From: Aquirhabdus parva
GTDB lineage: Bacteria; Pseudomonadota; Gammaproteobacteria; Pseudomonadales; Moraxellaceae
Direction of reading: 5' to 3'
NCBI RefSeq assembly: GCF_003351745.1
Contig: NZ_CP031222.1
Span: 124,001 to 188,000, forward strand
Length of the DNA stretch: 64,000 bases
Below the pieces are notes generated by a model that saw only the letters and a list, made by a program, of their open reading frames with translations, searched no databases and was not told the DNA's origin. Numbering within the stretch: position 1 is the stretch's first letter; each line of letters starts with the position of its first letter. Of the stretch, positions 37,106 to 46,817 are shown piece by piece. A program made the position numbers and the translations under genes.

Positions 37106-38407
37106 ATGATGCGTCGCCTGTCGAGTGTGGATGTGAATTTTGATGAGCAACTGAATAGTTTGCTCGCTTTTGAAACCGTGAATGATGCAGCGCTGATTCA
37201 TACGGTGGATCAGATCATTCATGATGTCCGTACTCATGGTAATGCGCATGTGCTGAAACTCACCCAACAGTTTGACCAGCATCCTGCCCAAACGTTTGCT
37301 GAACTTGAACTGACCCAAGCTGCGCTCAAAGCGGCTTTTGAGGGACTTGATCCAACGGTACGCACTGCGCTGGAGTTAGCAGCGGCGCGGATTCGTAGTT
37401 TTCATACCGCGCAAAAGCAGGACGGCTGGCAATATACCGATGAACTGGGCAATGTGCTGGGTCAGAAAGTTACGCCCCTAGATCGCGTTGGCATTTATGT
37501 GCCGGGTGGTAAGGCTTCGTATCCCTCATCGGTACTCATGAATGCGATCCCTGCCCAAGTGGCGGGTGTGACTGAGATCATCATGGTGGTGCCGGCGCCA
37601 AAGGGCGACCTCAATGAATTAGTATTGGCAGCGGCGTATCTGTCAGGCGTTCATCGCGTATTGACTATCGGTGGTGCACAAGCGGTTGCGGCATTGGCCT
37701 ATGGCACAGAAACGATCCCCAAAGTAGATAAGATCACTGGACCAGGCAATCGCTATGTCGCGGTAGCTAAACGTGCTGTATTTGGGCAAGTCGGGATCGA
37801 TATGATCGCTGGACCTTCTGAAATTCTGGTTTATGCGGAAGGGCAGAACAATCCAGACTGGCTGGCCATGGATCTACTGTCGCAAGCCGAACATGACGAA
37901 ATCGCCCAGTCGATTTTTGTCACGACGGATGCGAGCTTGCTTGAACAAGTTGCGGCATCCGTAGAGAAGTTATTGCCGACCTTACCACGTGTAGAAATTG
38001 CACGCACGTCTACCAATGATCGTGGCGCTCTGATTTTAGTCAAAGATCGTACAGAAGCACTGGCATTGATTAACCGAGTAGCGCCGGAGCATTTAGAGCT
38101 GTGTGTGGATGATCCAGACAGCTTGTTGCCAGAAATTCGTCATGCCGGTGCGATCTTCATGGGTCGCCATACTCCAGAGGCAATCGGTGACTATTGTGCA
38201 GGTCCGAATCATGTGTTGCCGACTTCAGGCACTGCGCGGTTTTCTTCACCGCTGGGTGTATACGATTTCCAAAAACGCAGCAGCATCATTCATTGTTCGC
38301 CCACGGGTAGCCAATCATTGGCACAAGCTGCGGATATTCTTGCTCAACAAGAAGGACTGGATGCACATGCCCGTTCGGCACGCTATCGCGTTGGGGGGCA
38401 ATCATGA
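37106..38407 (+). CDS. hisD: histidinol dehydrogenase
   Basis: Zinc enzyme catalysing the last two oxidations to histidine. About 433 residues, with [75 protein letters not shown] and [13 protein letters not shown]. The metal and catalytic residues (Gln/His in SQAEHDE; Glu-His in VAPEHLEL) are present. Three possible ATGs lie close together (37097, 37106, 37109); 37106 has GGA eight bases upstream, but the choice is uncertain. The stop overlaps the hisC start by ATGA. Confidence 0.96.
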   Translation: MMRRLSSVDVNFDEQLNSLLAFETVNDAALIHTVDQIIHDVRTHGNAHVLKLTQQFDQHPAQTFAELELTQAALKAAFEGLDPTVRTALELAAARIRSFHTAQKQDGWQYTDELGNVLGQKVTPLDRVGIYVPGGKASYPSSVLMNAIPAQVAGVTEIIMVVPAPKGDLNELVLAAAYLSGVHRVLTIGGAQAVAALAYGTETIPKVDKITGPGNRYVAVAKRAVFGQVGIDMIAGPSEILVYAEGQNNPDWLAMDLLSQAEHDEIAQSIFVTTDASLLEQVAASVEKLLPTLPRVEIARTSTNDRGALILVKDRTEALALINRVAPEHLELCVDDPDSLLPEIRHAGAIFMGRHTPEAIGDYCAGPNHVLPTSGTARFSSPLGVYDFQKRSSIIHCSPTGSQSLAQAADILAQQEGLDAHARSARYRVGGQS

Positions 38408-39492
38408 GCTCAGTTGATATCCCGATGAAGCAACGTCTATGGAGTCCATTGGTTCGAGACCTCGTGCCATATGTGCCGGGTGAACAGCCAAAAATCAATA
38501 ATTTGATCAAGCTCAATACCAATGAGAGTCCATTTCCACCATCACCGAAGGTGCGTGAAGCGGTGATCAGTGCTTTAGGGCTGGATGGGGATGTCTTACG
38601 TCTCTATCCAGATCCTGATGCAAGTAGCCTGAAGCAAGTGATTGCGACTTATCATGGCCTTGCGACTAATCAAGTGTTTTTAGGCAATGGCTCCGATGAA
38701 GTTTTGGCGCATATCTATACCGCATTCTTTAAGCAGTCCTTACCGATCTTATCGCCGGATATTAGCTATAGTTTTTATCCTGTTTATAGCCAGTTGTATG
38801 CGGTCGAAACAGTACAAATTCCACTCGATGCGGATTTTCGCATTGATGTGAATGATTATAAGGTCCCTAACGGTGGGGTTATCCTTGCCAATCCCAATGC
38901 GCCAACAGGCGTGCTGCTCTCGCTGGATCAGATTCGACAATTGCTGAGCAATAACCCAGAGTCGGTAGTCGTGATTGATGAGGCTTATATCGATTTTGGT
39001 GGTCAATCGGCCATTGCATTGATCAATGAGTTCGACAATCTGGTGGTTTGCCATACCGTGTCAAAATCACGCGCATTGGCGGGTTTACGGATCGGCATGG
39101 TGTTTGGGCAGGCGCATCTGATTGAAGCGCTGGAACGCGTTAAAAACAGCTTTAACTCCTATCCCTTAGATCGTCTTGCGATTGCGGGCGGCGTTGCTTC
39201 TTATGAAGATGATGCCTACTTCCAATCCACGTGTCAGGCATTAATTGATCTGCGAGAAGACTTGGTCAGCAAGTTACAAGGATTAGGCTTTGATGTATTG
39301 CCCTCCCACGCCAATTTTATCTTTGCGCGTCACCCTCAGCATGAAGCGGTGACCCTTGCGAAAGGCTTACGTGAGAGCGGCATTATCGTGCGTCACTTTG
39401 CCAAGCCCCGTATTGATCAATTCTTGCGGATCACGATTGGGACAGCTGAGCAGAATCAAGCGCTGGTGTCTCGTTTGCAAGAGATTTTATGA
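38404..39492 (+). CDS. hisC: histidinol-phosphate aminotransferase
   Basis: PLP-dependent fold-type I aminotransferase, 362 residues. The PLP lysine is Lys221 in [12 protein letters not shown]. Also present are [31 protein letters not shown] and [10 protein letters not shown]. It is translationally coupled to hisD by an ATGA overlap. It is followed at once by a strong bidirectional terminator. Some HisC also act on aromatic substrates; sequence does not decide. Confidence 0.96.
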   Translation: MSSVDIPMKQRLWSPLVRDLVPYVPGEQPKINNLIKLNTNESPFPPSPKVREAVISALGLDGDVLRLYPDPDASSLKQVIATYHGLATNQVFLGNGSDEVLAHIYTAFFKQSLPILSPDISYSFYPVYSQLYAVETVQIPLDADFRIDVNDYKVPNGGVILANPNAPTGVLLSLDQIRQLLSNNPESVVVIDEAYIDFGGQSAIALINEFDNLVVCHTVSKSRALAGLRIGMVFGQAHLIEALERVKNSFNSYPLDRLAIAGGVASYEDDAYFQSTCQALIDLREDLVSKLQGLGFDVLPSHANFIFARHPQHEAVTLAKGLRESGIIVRHFAKPRIDQFLRITIGTAEQNQALVSRLQEIL

Positions 39493-39523
39493 TCCAGTAA
39501 GAGTTTGTCGTAAAATGGGCAAC

Positions 39524-39560
39524 AAAAAAGCCAACAATGTTTTACATTGTTGGCTTTTTT
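39524..39560. terminator. bidirectional terminator between hisC and the hydroxypyruvate isomerase gene
   Basis: A perfect 17-bp inverted repeat, AAAAAAGCCAACAATGT against ACATTGTTGGCTTTTTT, with a TTT loop. The A and T runs on either side make it work in both directions. Confidence 0.9.
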
Positions 39561-39568
39561 AATTGTCT

Positions 39569-40354
39569 TTAAGTCCAATGCATCCAGTCCAAGGTTTCCG
39601 AAGTTTGTTTCGACGGGCGATACTCCGCGCCGCAGTAACCTTGATAACCCAATGAATCAATCAATTTAAATAAATGCGCATAATCAATATTGCCTGTACT
39701 GGGTTCATGGCGGTGCGGACAGTCGGCGAATTGAATATGGCCAATCTGCTGGATATTGTCGGTTAGGCCGCTGTCTAAATTTTCCCCCATCATCGCCATA
39801 TGATAGCAGTCGAACTGCATTTTTAATGGGATGACCACGCTGGGCGTATTAATCGCCTCCAGCATCTCTTGCATCTGCACGATGTTTTGAATCAGGAAGT
39901 GCGGCATATCTACCCCATTAATCGCTTCCATCACCGTACTGATTCCTGATCCTGCAAACACATCCATGGCAAAACGGGTATTGGCGGCGAGGACATGCAG
40001 ACAAGGTAACAGGTCGCTATCAAGCGGTTGGCGACCTGCTAGGATGTTGACCCGAGGCACATGTAGTGTCCGCGCATAATGTGATGCTTCAAACACCGCT
40101 TGCCTAAAGGTTTGCTCGCGCCCAGGAATACCTGCAAGCCCATCTCCGCCTTGCATCAGATCACCCGCTGGAACATTGATCAGTACCAGTTTGAGTTGAT
40201 GCTGCGTTAGTTCTGCTTGTATCTCATCCGTGGTCAGTTCATAGGGAAATTGAATTTCAACAGCATCAAAACCTGACTGACGAGCCAGTGCAAAGCGTTC
40301 TTTCAACGGCACTTCAGTGTACAGCATGGATAGATTGGCAGAGAAATGAGGCAT
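39569..40354 (-). CDS. hyi: hydroxypyruvate isomerase
   Basis: TIM-barrel isomerase interconverting hydroxypyruvate and tartronate semialdehyde. The N-terminus FSANLSMLYTEVPLKERFALARQSGFDAVEIQFPYE, the metal-site segments VMEAING and QFDCYHM, and GHIQFADCPHRHEPSTGNIDY and GAEYRP match the Hyi family. 261 residues. A beta-hydroxyacid dehydrogenase gene (possible tartronate semialdehyde reductase) lies 22 bases upstream. Together they suggest glyoxylate/hydroxypyruvate metabolism, although no glyoxylate carboligase is in the window. Confidence 0.88.
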   Translation of the reverse strand: MPHFSANLSMLYTEVPLKERFALARQSGFDAVEIQFPYELTTDEIQAELTQHQLKLVLINVPAGDLMQGGDGLAGIPGREQTFRQAVFEASHYARTLHVPRVNILAGRQPLDSDLLPCLHVLAANTRFAMDVFAGSGISTVMEAINGVDMPHFLIQNIVQMQEMLEAINTPSVVIPLKMQFDCYHMAMMGENLDSGLTDNIQQIGHIQFADCPHRHEPSTGNIDYAHLFKLIDSLGYQGYCGAEYRPSKQTSETLDWMHWT

Positions 40355-40375
40355 AAAAAAGGTGTACTCGACGTT

Positions 40376-41245
40376 TTAGCTTTTGAATTCAATTCCTTGA
40401 ATTAAACTCGATAAATCATCGCTTGCATAGCCTTGCGCCGCATGCTGGCGAAGTTGACCTAGCGCACGCTGGGCCACGGGTAGGCTGAGTCCATGATTTG
40501 CTGCAAGTGTCATGGCATTGTTGAGATCTTTTTCTAAGGTTTGCACTTTCCACTGCACCGGTTCAAATTGACGAGTCGCCATACGGGGTGCAAGGATTTG
40601 GAAGGGCTTAGAGTCGGCGAAACCACCGGCCAGTGCGGGGGCGAGCAGTGTGGCATCCACACCCGATTTTTCTGCCAGTGCTATGGCTTCAGCAATCAAG
40701 GTACTGGTCGCTGCCACGATCAGTTGGTTACAAATCTTGGTGGCCTGACCACTGCCGCTATCGCCCATGGTGGTAACCCGCTGCGAAAGAGGGGCAAAGA
40801 ACGGAGCAAGGTCTTCAATAACATGAGCATCACCACCTGCAAAGATCACGAGCGTGCCTTGTTCGGCACCGATAACGCCCCCAGAAACCGGCGCATCAAT
40901 CCAATGCGCATCTTTTTCACGTGTTAGCTTGGCAAGGCGCTGAGTCAGTGCGACCGAACTACTGGAAAAATCCACGATGATCTGTTGTGGCTGAATTTGT
41001 TCCAAAAGCCTAAGCCCTATGGCCTCCACAGCAGCATCGTCAGCCAGACAAAGTGCGAGGATTGAAAAGTCCTGAAGTTGGTTTAAGTCTGTGAGTTTTG
41101 TCGCACCCTGTGCAATGAGGCGATCTGCTGCGCTGGCTGTACGATTCCAAACGCTGACATCGAAACCGGCTTGCAGCAGGCGCAAGCTCATGCGACTGCC
41201 CATCAGTCCCATCCCAACAAAAGCGATTTTTGTGGCATTGCTCAT
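40376..41245 (-). CDS. NAD(P)-dependent beta-hydroxyacid dehydrogenase (tartronate semialdehyde reductase/3-hydroxyisobutyrate dehydrogenase family)
   Basis: 289 residues. The dinucleotide-binding loop is FVGMGLMGSRM (about residues 9-19). The substrate motif is DAPVSGGVIGAEQGTLVIFAGGD, and the catalytic Lys170 lies in GSGQATKICNQL. These mark the family that includes GarR/GlxR and MmsB. Being next to hyi favours tartronate semialdehyde reductase. The crotonase upstream would instead fit valine-type catabolism with 3-hydroxyisobutyrate, so specificity stays open. The three genes lie within 15-22 bases of each other on the minus strand. Confidence 0.85.
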   Translation of the reverse strand: MSNATKIAFVGMGLMGSRMSLRLLQAGFDVSVWNRTASAADRLIAQGATKLTDLNQLQDFSILALCLADDAAVEAIGLRLLEQIQPQQIIVDFSSSSVALTQRLAKLTREKDAHWIDAPVSGGVIGAEQGTLVIFAGGDAHVIEDLAPFFAPLSQRVTTMGDSGSGQATKICNQLIVAATSTLIAEAIALAEKSGVDATLLAPALAGGFADSKPFQILAPRMATRQFEPVQWKVQTLEKDLNNAMTLAANHGLSLPVAQRALGQLRQHAAQGYASDDLSSLIQGIEFKS

Positions 41246-41260
41246 CGTTACAGACCCGTT

Positions 41261-42049
41261 TTAGTGGTATTGACGGGGTTGGTATTCCAGCTCTGGTTTT
41301 TTGTCTTTACGCATGGCGATTTGACGATTCTTGCCCATGAGCAATTTAAGCTGCCAGATTTTTTCCAGACGCAGTGCACGCTTCGGATGATGCTGCATCG
41401 CATCTAATACGCGTTTGCCTGCAAGCAAGGCATCAGGAGAACGTGTGAGAAACTCTTGCGCAAGCGTTTCTGCAGCAGCCAGAGGGTCCGTGGCAAGATG
41501 CGTGACCAGATGCAGTTTCTCTGCTTCTTTACCAGATAATACCCGTCCGGTCAGGGTCAGTTCTTTCGCCACATCAAGCGGCACGATGCCTTTGAGGGTT
41601 TGAGTGAGTCCCATATCGGGTACTAAGCCCCAGCGACTTTCCATAATTGACAGCTTACAGGTCGGCGTTGCAATTCGAATATCGGCAGCCAATGCCAATT
41701 GCATGCCTGCACCTAAGCAATGTCCATGCAATGCTGCAATGACAGGTACAGGAAGGTCTTGCCAGACCAAGAATGCTTTTTGGAAGAGACTTTGGCCCGG
41801 TTTAATCAGTTCCCATACCGCAAAAATGGCATTTTTTTTGTCATTGAGATCGGTTAAATCAATGCCTGAACTAAAGGATTCACCCACTCCAGTTAGAATC
41901 ACCACACGAATGGACTTATCTTTTTTGATCAGACGTGCGGTTTGTACCAGCTCACGTAGCAGGGCGAAGCTCATGGCATTGCGTTTTTCAGGGCGATTCA
42001 ATTGAACGGTGGCGATAGCGCCTTTTTTTTGTAGGAAAACAAGAGACAT
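41261..42049 (-). CDS. crotonase/enoyl-CoA hydratase family protein
   Basis: 262 residues. It has the oxyanion-hole pieces FSSGIDLTDL and AALHGHCLGAGMQLALAADIRIA, followed by ESRWGLVPDMGLTQTL. In enoyl-CoA hydratase two glutamates act in catalysis. Here the first position is Gln117 (GAGMQLAL) whereas the second is kept (Glu137). Classical hydration activity is therefore doubtful; isomerase, hydrolase or another crotonase reaction is possible. The basic C-terminal tail (MGKNRQIAMRKDKKPELEYQPRQ) is unusual. It is probably in an operon with the dehydrogenase and hyi genes. Confidence 0.85.
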   Translation of the reverse strand: MSLVFLQKKGAIATVQLNRPEKRNAMSFALLRELVQTARLIKKDKSIRVVILTGVGESFSSGIDLTDLNDKKNAIFAVWELIKPGQSLFQKAFLVWQDLPVPVIAALHGHCLGAGMQLALAADIRIATPTCKLSIMESRWGLVPDMGLTQTLKGIVPLDVAKELTLTGRVLSGKEAEKLHLVTHLATDPLAAAETLAQEFLTRSPDALLAGKRVLDAMQHHPKRALRLEKIWQLKLLMGKNRQIAMRKDKKPELEYQPRQYH

Positions 42050-42134
42050 AGGTCAGCATCCAGTAGGGTATGGCAAATGTCGAGCATTACCATGATTAAG
42101 GCGTCAATAGCGCTATTTAGCGCTTGAGTCATCT

Positions 42135-42641
42135 TTAGCGCCGATAAAAAACCGAATTGATATAACGCGGCAAGCCAATCAAGCCAACTAATAGGCAAAG
42201 ACCTAAAATGATTAAGGTCGGCAGTACACCGAGCCAATCTCCGATAGGCTTTTGATAAAGTGGCCAAACCAGCGTGAGTTTCTGCCAGCATAAACTCTGC
42301 AGCGTCGTGATGATGGTCGCCAGTAATGCACTGCGGAAAGCTTGAGGCAGGATGATTGTACTGGTAATTGTTTCGCGGCGCTGATCAATATAGCGACGCA
42401 AGCGTTCAGCCAAAGGCCACCCCGTCAGTAAACCCGCAAATAACCAGAATACCAGCATCAGTATGCTATTGGAAAAGCCAGCAAAAGGCTCTAGTCCAAG
42501 CAAGAATCGGATGAAGGGGATGAGCAAGACTAAGAGCTGTGTCCAGAGCATGATGAGGAAACTGACACGTCGACGCAGTAATGTCGCCAGCATGAGTAAT
42601 ATGGCGGGGTAGAGTAAAACCGTAAACCAAATCATCATCAC
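42135..42641 (-). CDS. multi-pass membrane protein, function unknown
   Basis: 168 residues with about five hydrophobic helices: MIWFTVLLYPAILLMLATLL, SFLIMLWTQLLVLLIPFIRFLLG, SILMLVFWLFAGLLTGW, and two C-terminal ones around LLATIITTL and LPTLIILGLCLLVGLIG. A charged cytoplasmic loop RLRRYIDQRRETITS is central. I do not recognise the family. It lies between the crotonase and the GacS-like kinase on the same strand. The first two or three Met codons are all possible starts. Confidence 0.7.
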   Translation of the reverse strand: MMMIWFTVLLYPAILLMLATLLRRRVSFLIMLWTQLLVLLIPFIRFLLGLEPFAGFSNSILMLVFWLFAGLLTGWPLAERLRRYIDQRRETITSTIILPQAFRSALLATIITTLQSLCWQKLTLVWPLYQKPIGDWLGVLPTLIILGLCLLVGLIGLPRYINSVFYRR

Positions 42642-42707
42642 GTATAAAGTCCTTGTTGGTGAGCATCTCTTCTAAATAAGCCTGATAAGAGAAGTAGTTA
42701 ACAGATT

Positions 42708-45560
42708 CTAGGGTGGATCGACACTTAATCCGACTTGCTCAAAAGGATAGGCTAAAACGGCGTCAATGGCATCCATCATTGCAGAAAAATTTACCAAAAG
42801 TTCAGTTTTTAACGCTGTTTCGGATTCAAAATTAATCAGCGTGCCATTTTTCTGAGCTGCGGTTAATGCTCGTTCCATGACCCCTGTTGTTTTACGTAAA
42901 GTGGGTGTGCCGGTGTAGCGACTGCCACCATGCAGGCGATGGACTTCCGACATGAGTGATTCGAAGTTTCGACTTTCCCAACTGGCGATCAACTCCATTT
43001 TGTCCGTAGGCAAAGCTTCGATCAACATGCGTAACAAATCGCGTGCCAGATCAACTTTACCCGCAGCCAGTTTTAGACTGAGCTGCCAATCGACAATGGG
43101 ATGAGAGACGGGTTCAATCGCACTGTTGTCAAAGTAGGCATTGGGGCTGTTGGTTGCAAACTGACCTGTCCAACGTTCAAGGATATCGACCAGTTGGGCT
43201 TGTTGAATCGGTTTACTAAAATAATCATCCATCCCAGCCGCAAGGAGACGCTCACGTTCATCACTTAAGGCATGGGCAGTCAGCGCAATAATTGGCGTAT
43301 GCTGTTGCTCGTGATAGGTTTCGGCATATTCGGTCTCTAGCAAACGTATACGCTGCGTGGTTTCAAGCCCTGACATACGGGGCATTTGAATATCCATAAA
43401 GATCAAATCAAAGGGCGCTTCAGGGGATTCAGGATGCAAGCGCGATTCGATATATTCGATGGCCTCAAGACCACTGCTGGCTTTGGTGGTTTGAATACCC
43501 AGATCACCCAGCAGCGCATCCAGAACCAAGAGGTTCGGCGCATGATCATCGACCGCCAAAACATGCAAATTACGTCCTTCAAAACGTGGCGCGGCGGCGA
43601 GTTCATTCTTGTTCTTGGGTTCGAGGACGCTGAGTAATCCAACGCGACTGACCGGTTGATAGAGCGCCTGAACTTGGTATTCTGTAAGTACCACAGGATC
43701 AATCGCCATTTGATAGCCATAAATCACGAGAGCGCCGCTATAGCGGGTACGTATTTCGCGCAGGAGCGCGGGTGTATCGTTGGCATCGGCATCGGTAATG
43801 ACCCAGCCTCGACCTTGGGTTTCCTCTTCAAATGCGGTCAAACGACCAAATAGATCTGGGAGTGAGCTGGCTTGCTCAAGTTCAACCGCCATATGCCCCA
43901 GATAGGCACGGAGTACGTTGAGACTAGCCCGATGCTCAATATGGGCCAGCACTCGACGGCCATTGAACTGAGGCCAATCGACAAAGTTCTCTTGGGTTAC
44001 ACCTAAGAGTGCGGTAAACCAGAAGGTCGCCCCCTGCTCGGCGTTGTCCTCAAAGCCCACTTCACCGCCCATGAGCTGCGCAAGCTGGCGCACAATAGCA
44101 AGGCCTAGTCCTGTGCCGCCATACTGGCGATTCACTGAAGGATCACCTTGATGAAAGGATTGAAAGAGATGATCTTTTTCCATACTACCGAGCCCAATGC
44201 CACTGTCCTGTACCGAAAAGTGAATCAGGTTCTGGTGGATGCGCTGCGGTTGCTGTGCGGGGTCATCGAGACGCACACGGATAATCACTTCACCTTGCTG
44301 GGTAAATTTAATCGCGTTACTGACGAGATTGGTCAGAATTTGCTTGAGACGTAGGGCATCGCCATGGGCTTGACGTGGAACGTCATCATAAAAATAGACC
44401 GCAATATTGAGATTCTTCTCGCTGGCCAGCGGCGTCAGCATGTCGATGACATCAAACACGGTTTCTTCTAAATTAAAGGGCGCTTTATCGAGTACGAGTT
44501 TGCCGGCCTCAATTTTTGAAAAATCCAATACATCGTTGATCAGCGCAAGTAAGTGGGCGCTGGACTTACGAATAGTTTGTACATAGAGCGTTTGTTCATC
44601 GGATAGCTCGCCGCGCCGCGACAACAGATTAATGAAACCATCAATACTGTTGAGCGGTGTACGCAGCTCATGACTGATGTTGGCGAGGAAAACTGACTTG
44701 GTGGTGCTGGCTTGTAATGCAGAGTCGCGAGCTTGGCGATAGGTGATGTTTTGCATCTCAATCGTATCAAGTGTTTGGCGTAAGTCATCTTCAGTTTGAT
44801 CACTGTAGGCTTGTAACTCGACCACACTGCTATGCAGGCGTCTTAAAAAATAACCGAAGTCTTTTTGCAGTAAGCGCATTTCGCCATAACTATTACTTTC
44901 GATGGGCTGATTGAGCGTGGTAATCGAAAGGCGCTGCAGCAACATGCGTAATTCGTAAATCGGGCTGATCCAGCGCGTAGAATAGAAGCTCAGGCAGAGC
45001 AGTAGCAATAACAACGTAATCAAGCCCGTAATCACCAGTACACCCCAGACTCGATAGCGTGCGAGTTCTAAGGGTTGGTTATCCATATCAATGACAAGCC
45101 AAATCGGACTATCTGTAGCAAAGCCAACACGGAGGCCATAATTGTTACCCACACTACTGGGCAATGGACCAAAGGTTTGGCGATTGATTGAGAATTTGGC
45201 CCAGTCTGCATCAGCGTTATAGCCCATGCTTAAACGGGGAATGCCATGGATATCGATCAGCGCTGCGCGTTTGACATTTTCTTCGCCAAGGATATTTTGC
45301 AGAATATTTCGCGCTTTGCCTGCGCCGTCGGGTTGTTCGAGCAGAGGAATCAGGGTTTTGCTGGCCAGTTGGTAGCGCGCTAATACCGCTTCGGCACGAC
45401 TGCGTTGTTCGGCTTTGGTGGCCCGTGCGGTTTCGGAAATGACCAGTGAGGCACCAATCAAAGTCAGGATCGTAATCGGCACAAAAATCAGCGCGACCAA
45501 TTGCCCATAAGCATTTTGAATGCTCAGACGATGAAACCAACTTGTTTGAGCCGAGGCCAT
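42708..45560 (-). CDS. gacS: hybrid sensor histidine kinase GacS/BarA
   Basis: Tripartite hybrid kinase of 950 residues. Order: membrane helix (about 20-42), periplasmic sensor (45-168), second helix (171-193), HAMP-like linker, HisKA with His297 (LANISHELRTPLNS), HATPase with NLVSNAIKF, DSGIGLG and GGTGLGLAIV, a degenerate receiver-like segment (530-650), a true receiver with phospho-Asp723 (FMDIQMPRMSG), and a C-terminal Hpt domain with His874 (EVHRLHGGS). This is the GacS/BarA layout. It phosphorylates GacA, controlling small RNAs of the Csr/Rsm type and virulence or carbon metabolism. gacA is not nearby. Divergent from cysM, as expected for this group. Confidence 0.94.
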   Translation of the reverse strand: MASAQTSWFHRLSIQNAYGQLVALIFVPITILTLIGASLVISETARATKAEQRSRAEAVLARYQLASKTLIPLLEQPDGAGKARNILQNILGEENVKRAALIDIHGIPRLSMGYNADADWAKFSINRQTFGPLPSSVGNNYGLRVGFATDSPIWLVIDMDNQPLELARYRVWGVLVITGLITLLLLLLCLSFYSTRWISPIYELRMLLQRLSITTLNQPIESNSYGEMRLLQKDFGYFLRRLHSSVVELQAYSDQTEDDLRQTLDTIEMQNITYRQARDSALQASTTKSVFLANISHELRTPLNSIDGFINLLSRRGELSDEQTLYVQTIRKSSAHLLALINDVLDFSKIEAGKLVLDKAPFNLEETVFDVIDMLTPLASEKNLNIAVYFYDDVPRQAHGDALRLKQILTNLVSNAIKFTQQGEVIIRVRLDDPAQQPQRIHQNLIHFSVQDSGIGLGSMEKDHLFQSFHQGDPSVNRQYGGTGLGLAIVRQLAQLMGGEVGFEDNAEQGATFWFTALLGVTQENFVDWPQFNGRRVLAHIEHRASLNVLRAYLGHMAVELEQASSLPDLFGRLTAFEEETQGRGWVITDADANDTPALLREIRTRYSGALVIYGYQMAIDPVVLTEYQVQALYQPVSRVGLLSVLEPKNKNELAAAPRFEGRNLHVLAVDDHAPNLLVLDALLGDLGIQTTKASSGLEAIEYIESRLHPESPEAPFDLIFMDIQMPRMSGLETTQRIRLLETEYAETYHEQQHTPIIALTAHALSDERERLLAAGMDDYFSKPIQQAQLVDILERWTGQFATNSPNAYFDNSAIEPVSHPIVDWQLSLKLAAGKVDLARDLLRMLIEALPTDKMELIASWESRNFESLMSEVHRLHGGSRYTGTPTLRKTTGVMERALTAAQKNGTLINFESETALKTELLVNFSAMMDAIDAVLAYPFEQVGLSVDPP

Positions 45561-45805
45561 ACTGCAATTCCTTATCAGTTCTCGCGCTGCATCGTTACTC
45601 TGACGAGACTAAACTTAAGATTATTATTTTGTCATATTGAACTTAGCATTCTAAATCGGTTTGAGGACAGTTATCCAGTCAGGATTGAAATCTCAAACTA
45701 TTTAGTCCATTCGCGTTGATTACACCTGATGCGGTGCAAAAGGGTCGTTTTTTCTCTACAATCTCATCTGTTCAACGTTTTCTTATTTTGCTTGAGTATA
45801 TTGCC

Positions 45806-46771
45806 ATGCTGCAATCCGCTACACCTTCCAGTGACTTCACGCAAACCGAGTCAACTTCAGTACCGTCTCTGACTTCGGTGGTGATCGATTCGACCATTGG
45901 CAATACCCCGCTGGTTCGTTTACAGCGTTTAGCAGAGCATACCCAAGCGATAGTCCTTGCAAAACTTGAAGGTAATAATCCTGCAGGTTCGGTGAAGGAT
46001 CGTCCTGCGTACAACATGATTATGCAAGCTGAGTTGCGCGGCGATATCAAAGTGGGTGATACCCTCATTGAAGCTACCAGTGGCAATACGGGGATTGCTC
46101 TGGCCATGGTTGCTGCTATGCGGGGCTACCGTATGATTCTGATTATGCCGGATAACTCCACTCAGGAACGCAAAGATGCGATGTTGGCTTACGGCGCGAC
46201 TTTGATTGAAGTCCCTGCGCAAGGTGGCGGGATGGAAGCTGCGCGAGATCTGGCCTTACAAATGCAGGCGGAAGGAAAAGGTCGTGTACTCAATCAGTTC
46301 GGCAATCCTGATAATTCGGATGCCCACTACAAAACCACCGGTCCTGAACTCTGGCAACAAACGCAAGGAAAAATTACCCATTTTGTCAGTTCTATGGGGA
46401 CAACCGGAACGATTATGGGGGTTGCTCGCTATTTGAAAGAGCAAAATCCCGATATTCAAATCATTGGTTTACAACCGGCGGATGGTGCCCAGATTGCAGG
46501 TATACGCCGCTGGCCTAAAGAGTACTTACCGACGATCTTTAAGCCTGAGCTGGTGGATCACACCATGGACATTCCCCAGATTGAGGCAGAGAAAACCATG
46601 CGCAAACTGGCGCGGGTAGAAGGGATCTTTGCGGGTGTTTCTTCTGGGGGAGCCGCATGGGCCGCAATCAAGATCGCTGAAGAAAACCCAGGGGCGGTCA
46701 TCGCCTGCATTATCTGTGATCGCGGTGATCGTTATTTATCAACAGGGTTATATTCCGTCATTGATGAGTAG
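45806..46771 (+). CDS. cysM: cysteine synthase B
   Basis: PLP-dependent O-acetylserine sulfhydrylase of 321 residues. It has IGNTPLVRLQRL, the PLP lysine Lys64 (NPAGSVKDRPAYNM), TSGNTGIALA, the CysM-type QADGAQI-like segment (LQPADGAQIAGIRRWP) and GVSSGGAAWAA. The SVKDRP motif distinguishes CysM from CysK. The start at 45806 (MLQSATPSS) leaves an about 20-residue polar extension; the longer frame to 45716 lacks support. Divergent from the GacS-like kinase. Confidence 0.95.
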   Translation: MLQSATPSSDFTQTESTSVPSLTSVVIDSTIGNTPLVRLQRLAEHTQAIVLAKLEGNNPAGSVKDRPAYNMIMQAELRGDIKVGDTLIEATSGNTGIALAMVAAMRGYRMILIMPDNSTQERKDAMLAYGATLIEVPAQGGGMEAARDLALQMQAEGKGRVLNQFGNPDNSDAHYKTTGPELWQQTQGKITHFVSSMGTTGTIMGVARYLKEQNPDIQIIGLQPADGAQIAGIRRWPKEYLPTIFKPELVDHTMDIPQIEAEKTMRKLARVEGIFAGVSSGGAAWAAIKIAEENPGAVIACIICDRGDRYLSTGLYSVIDE

Positions 46772-46817
46772 TTTGAAACGCCGGACGTGCTGAACAATAA
46801 AGACGAGGATAAGTCAT

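Noticed and set aside
41604-42005. Plus-strand frame of 133 codons
   Set aside because: It lies wholly inside the crotonase gene on the other strand and has no recognisable family, signal or ribosome binding site.
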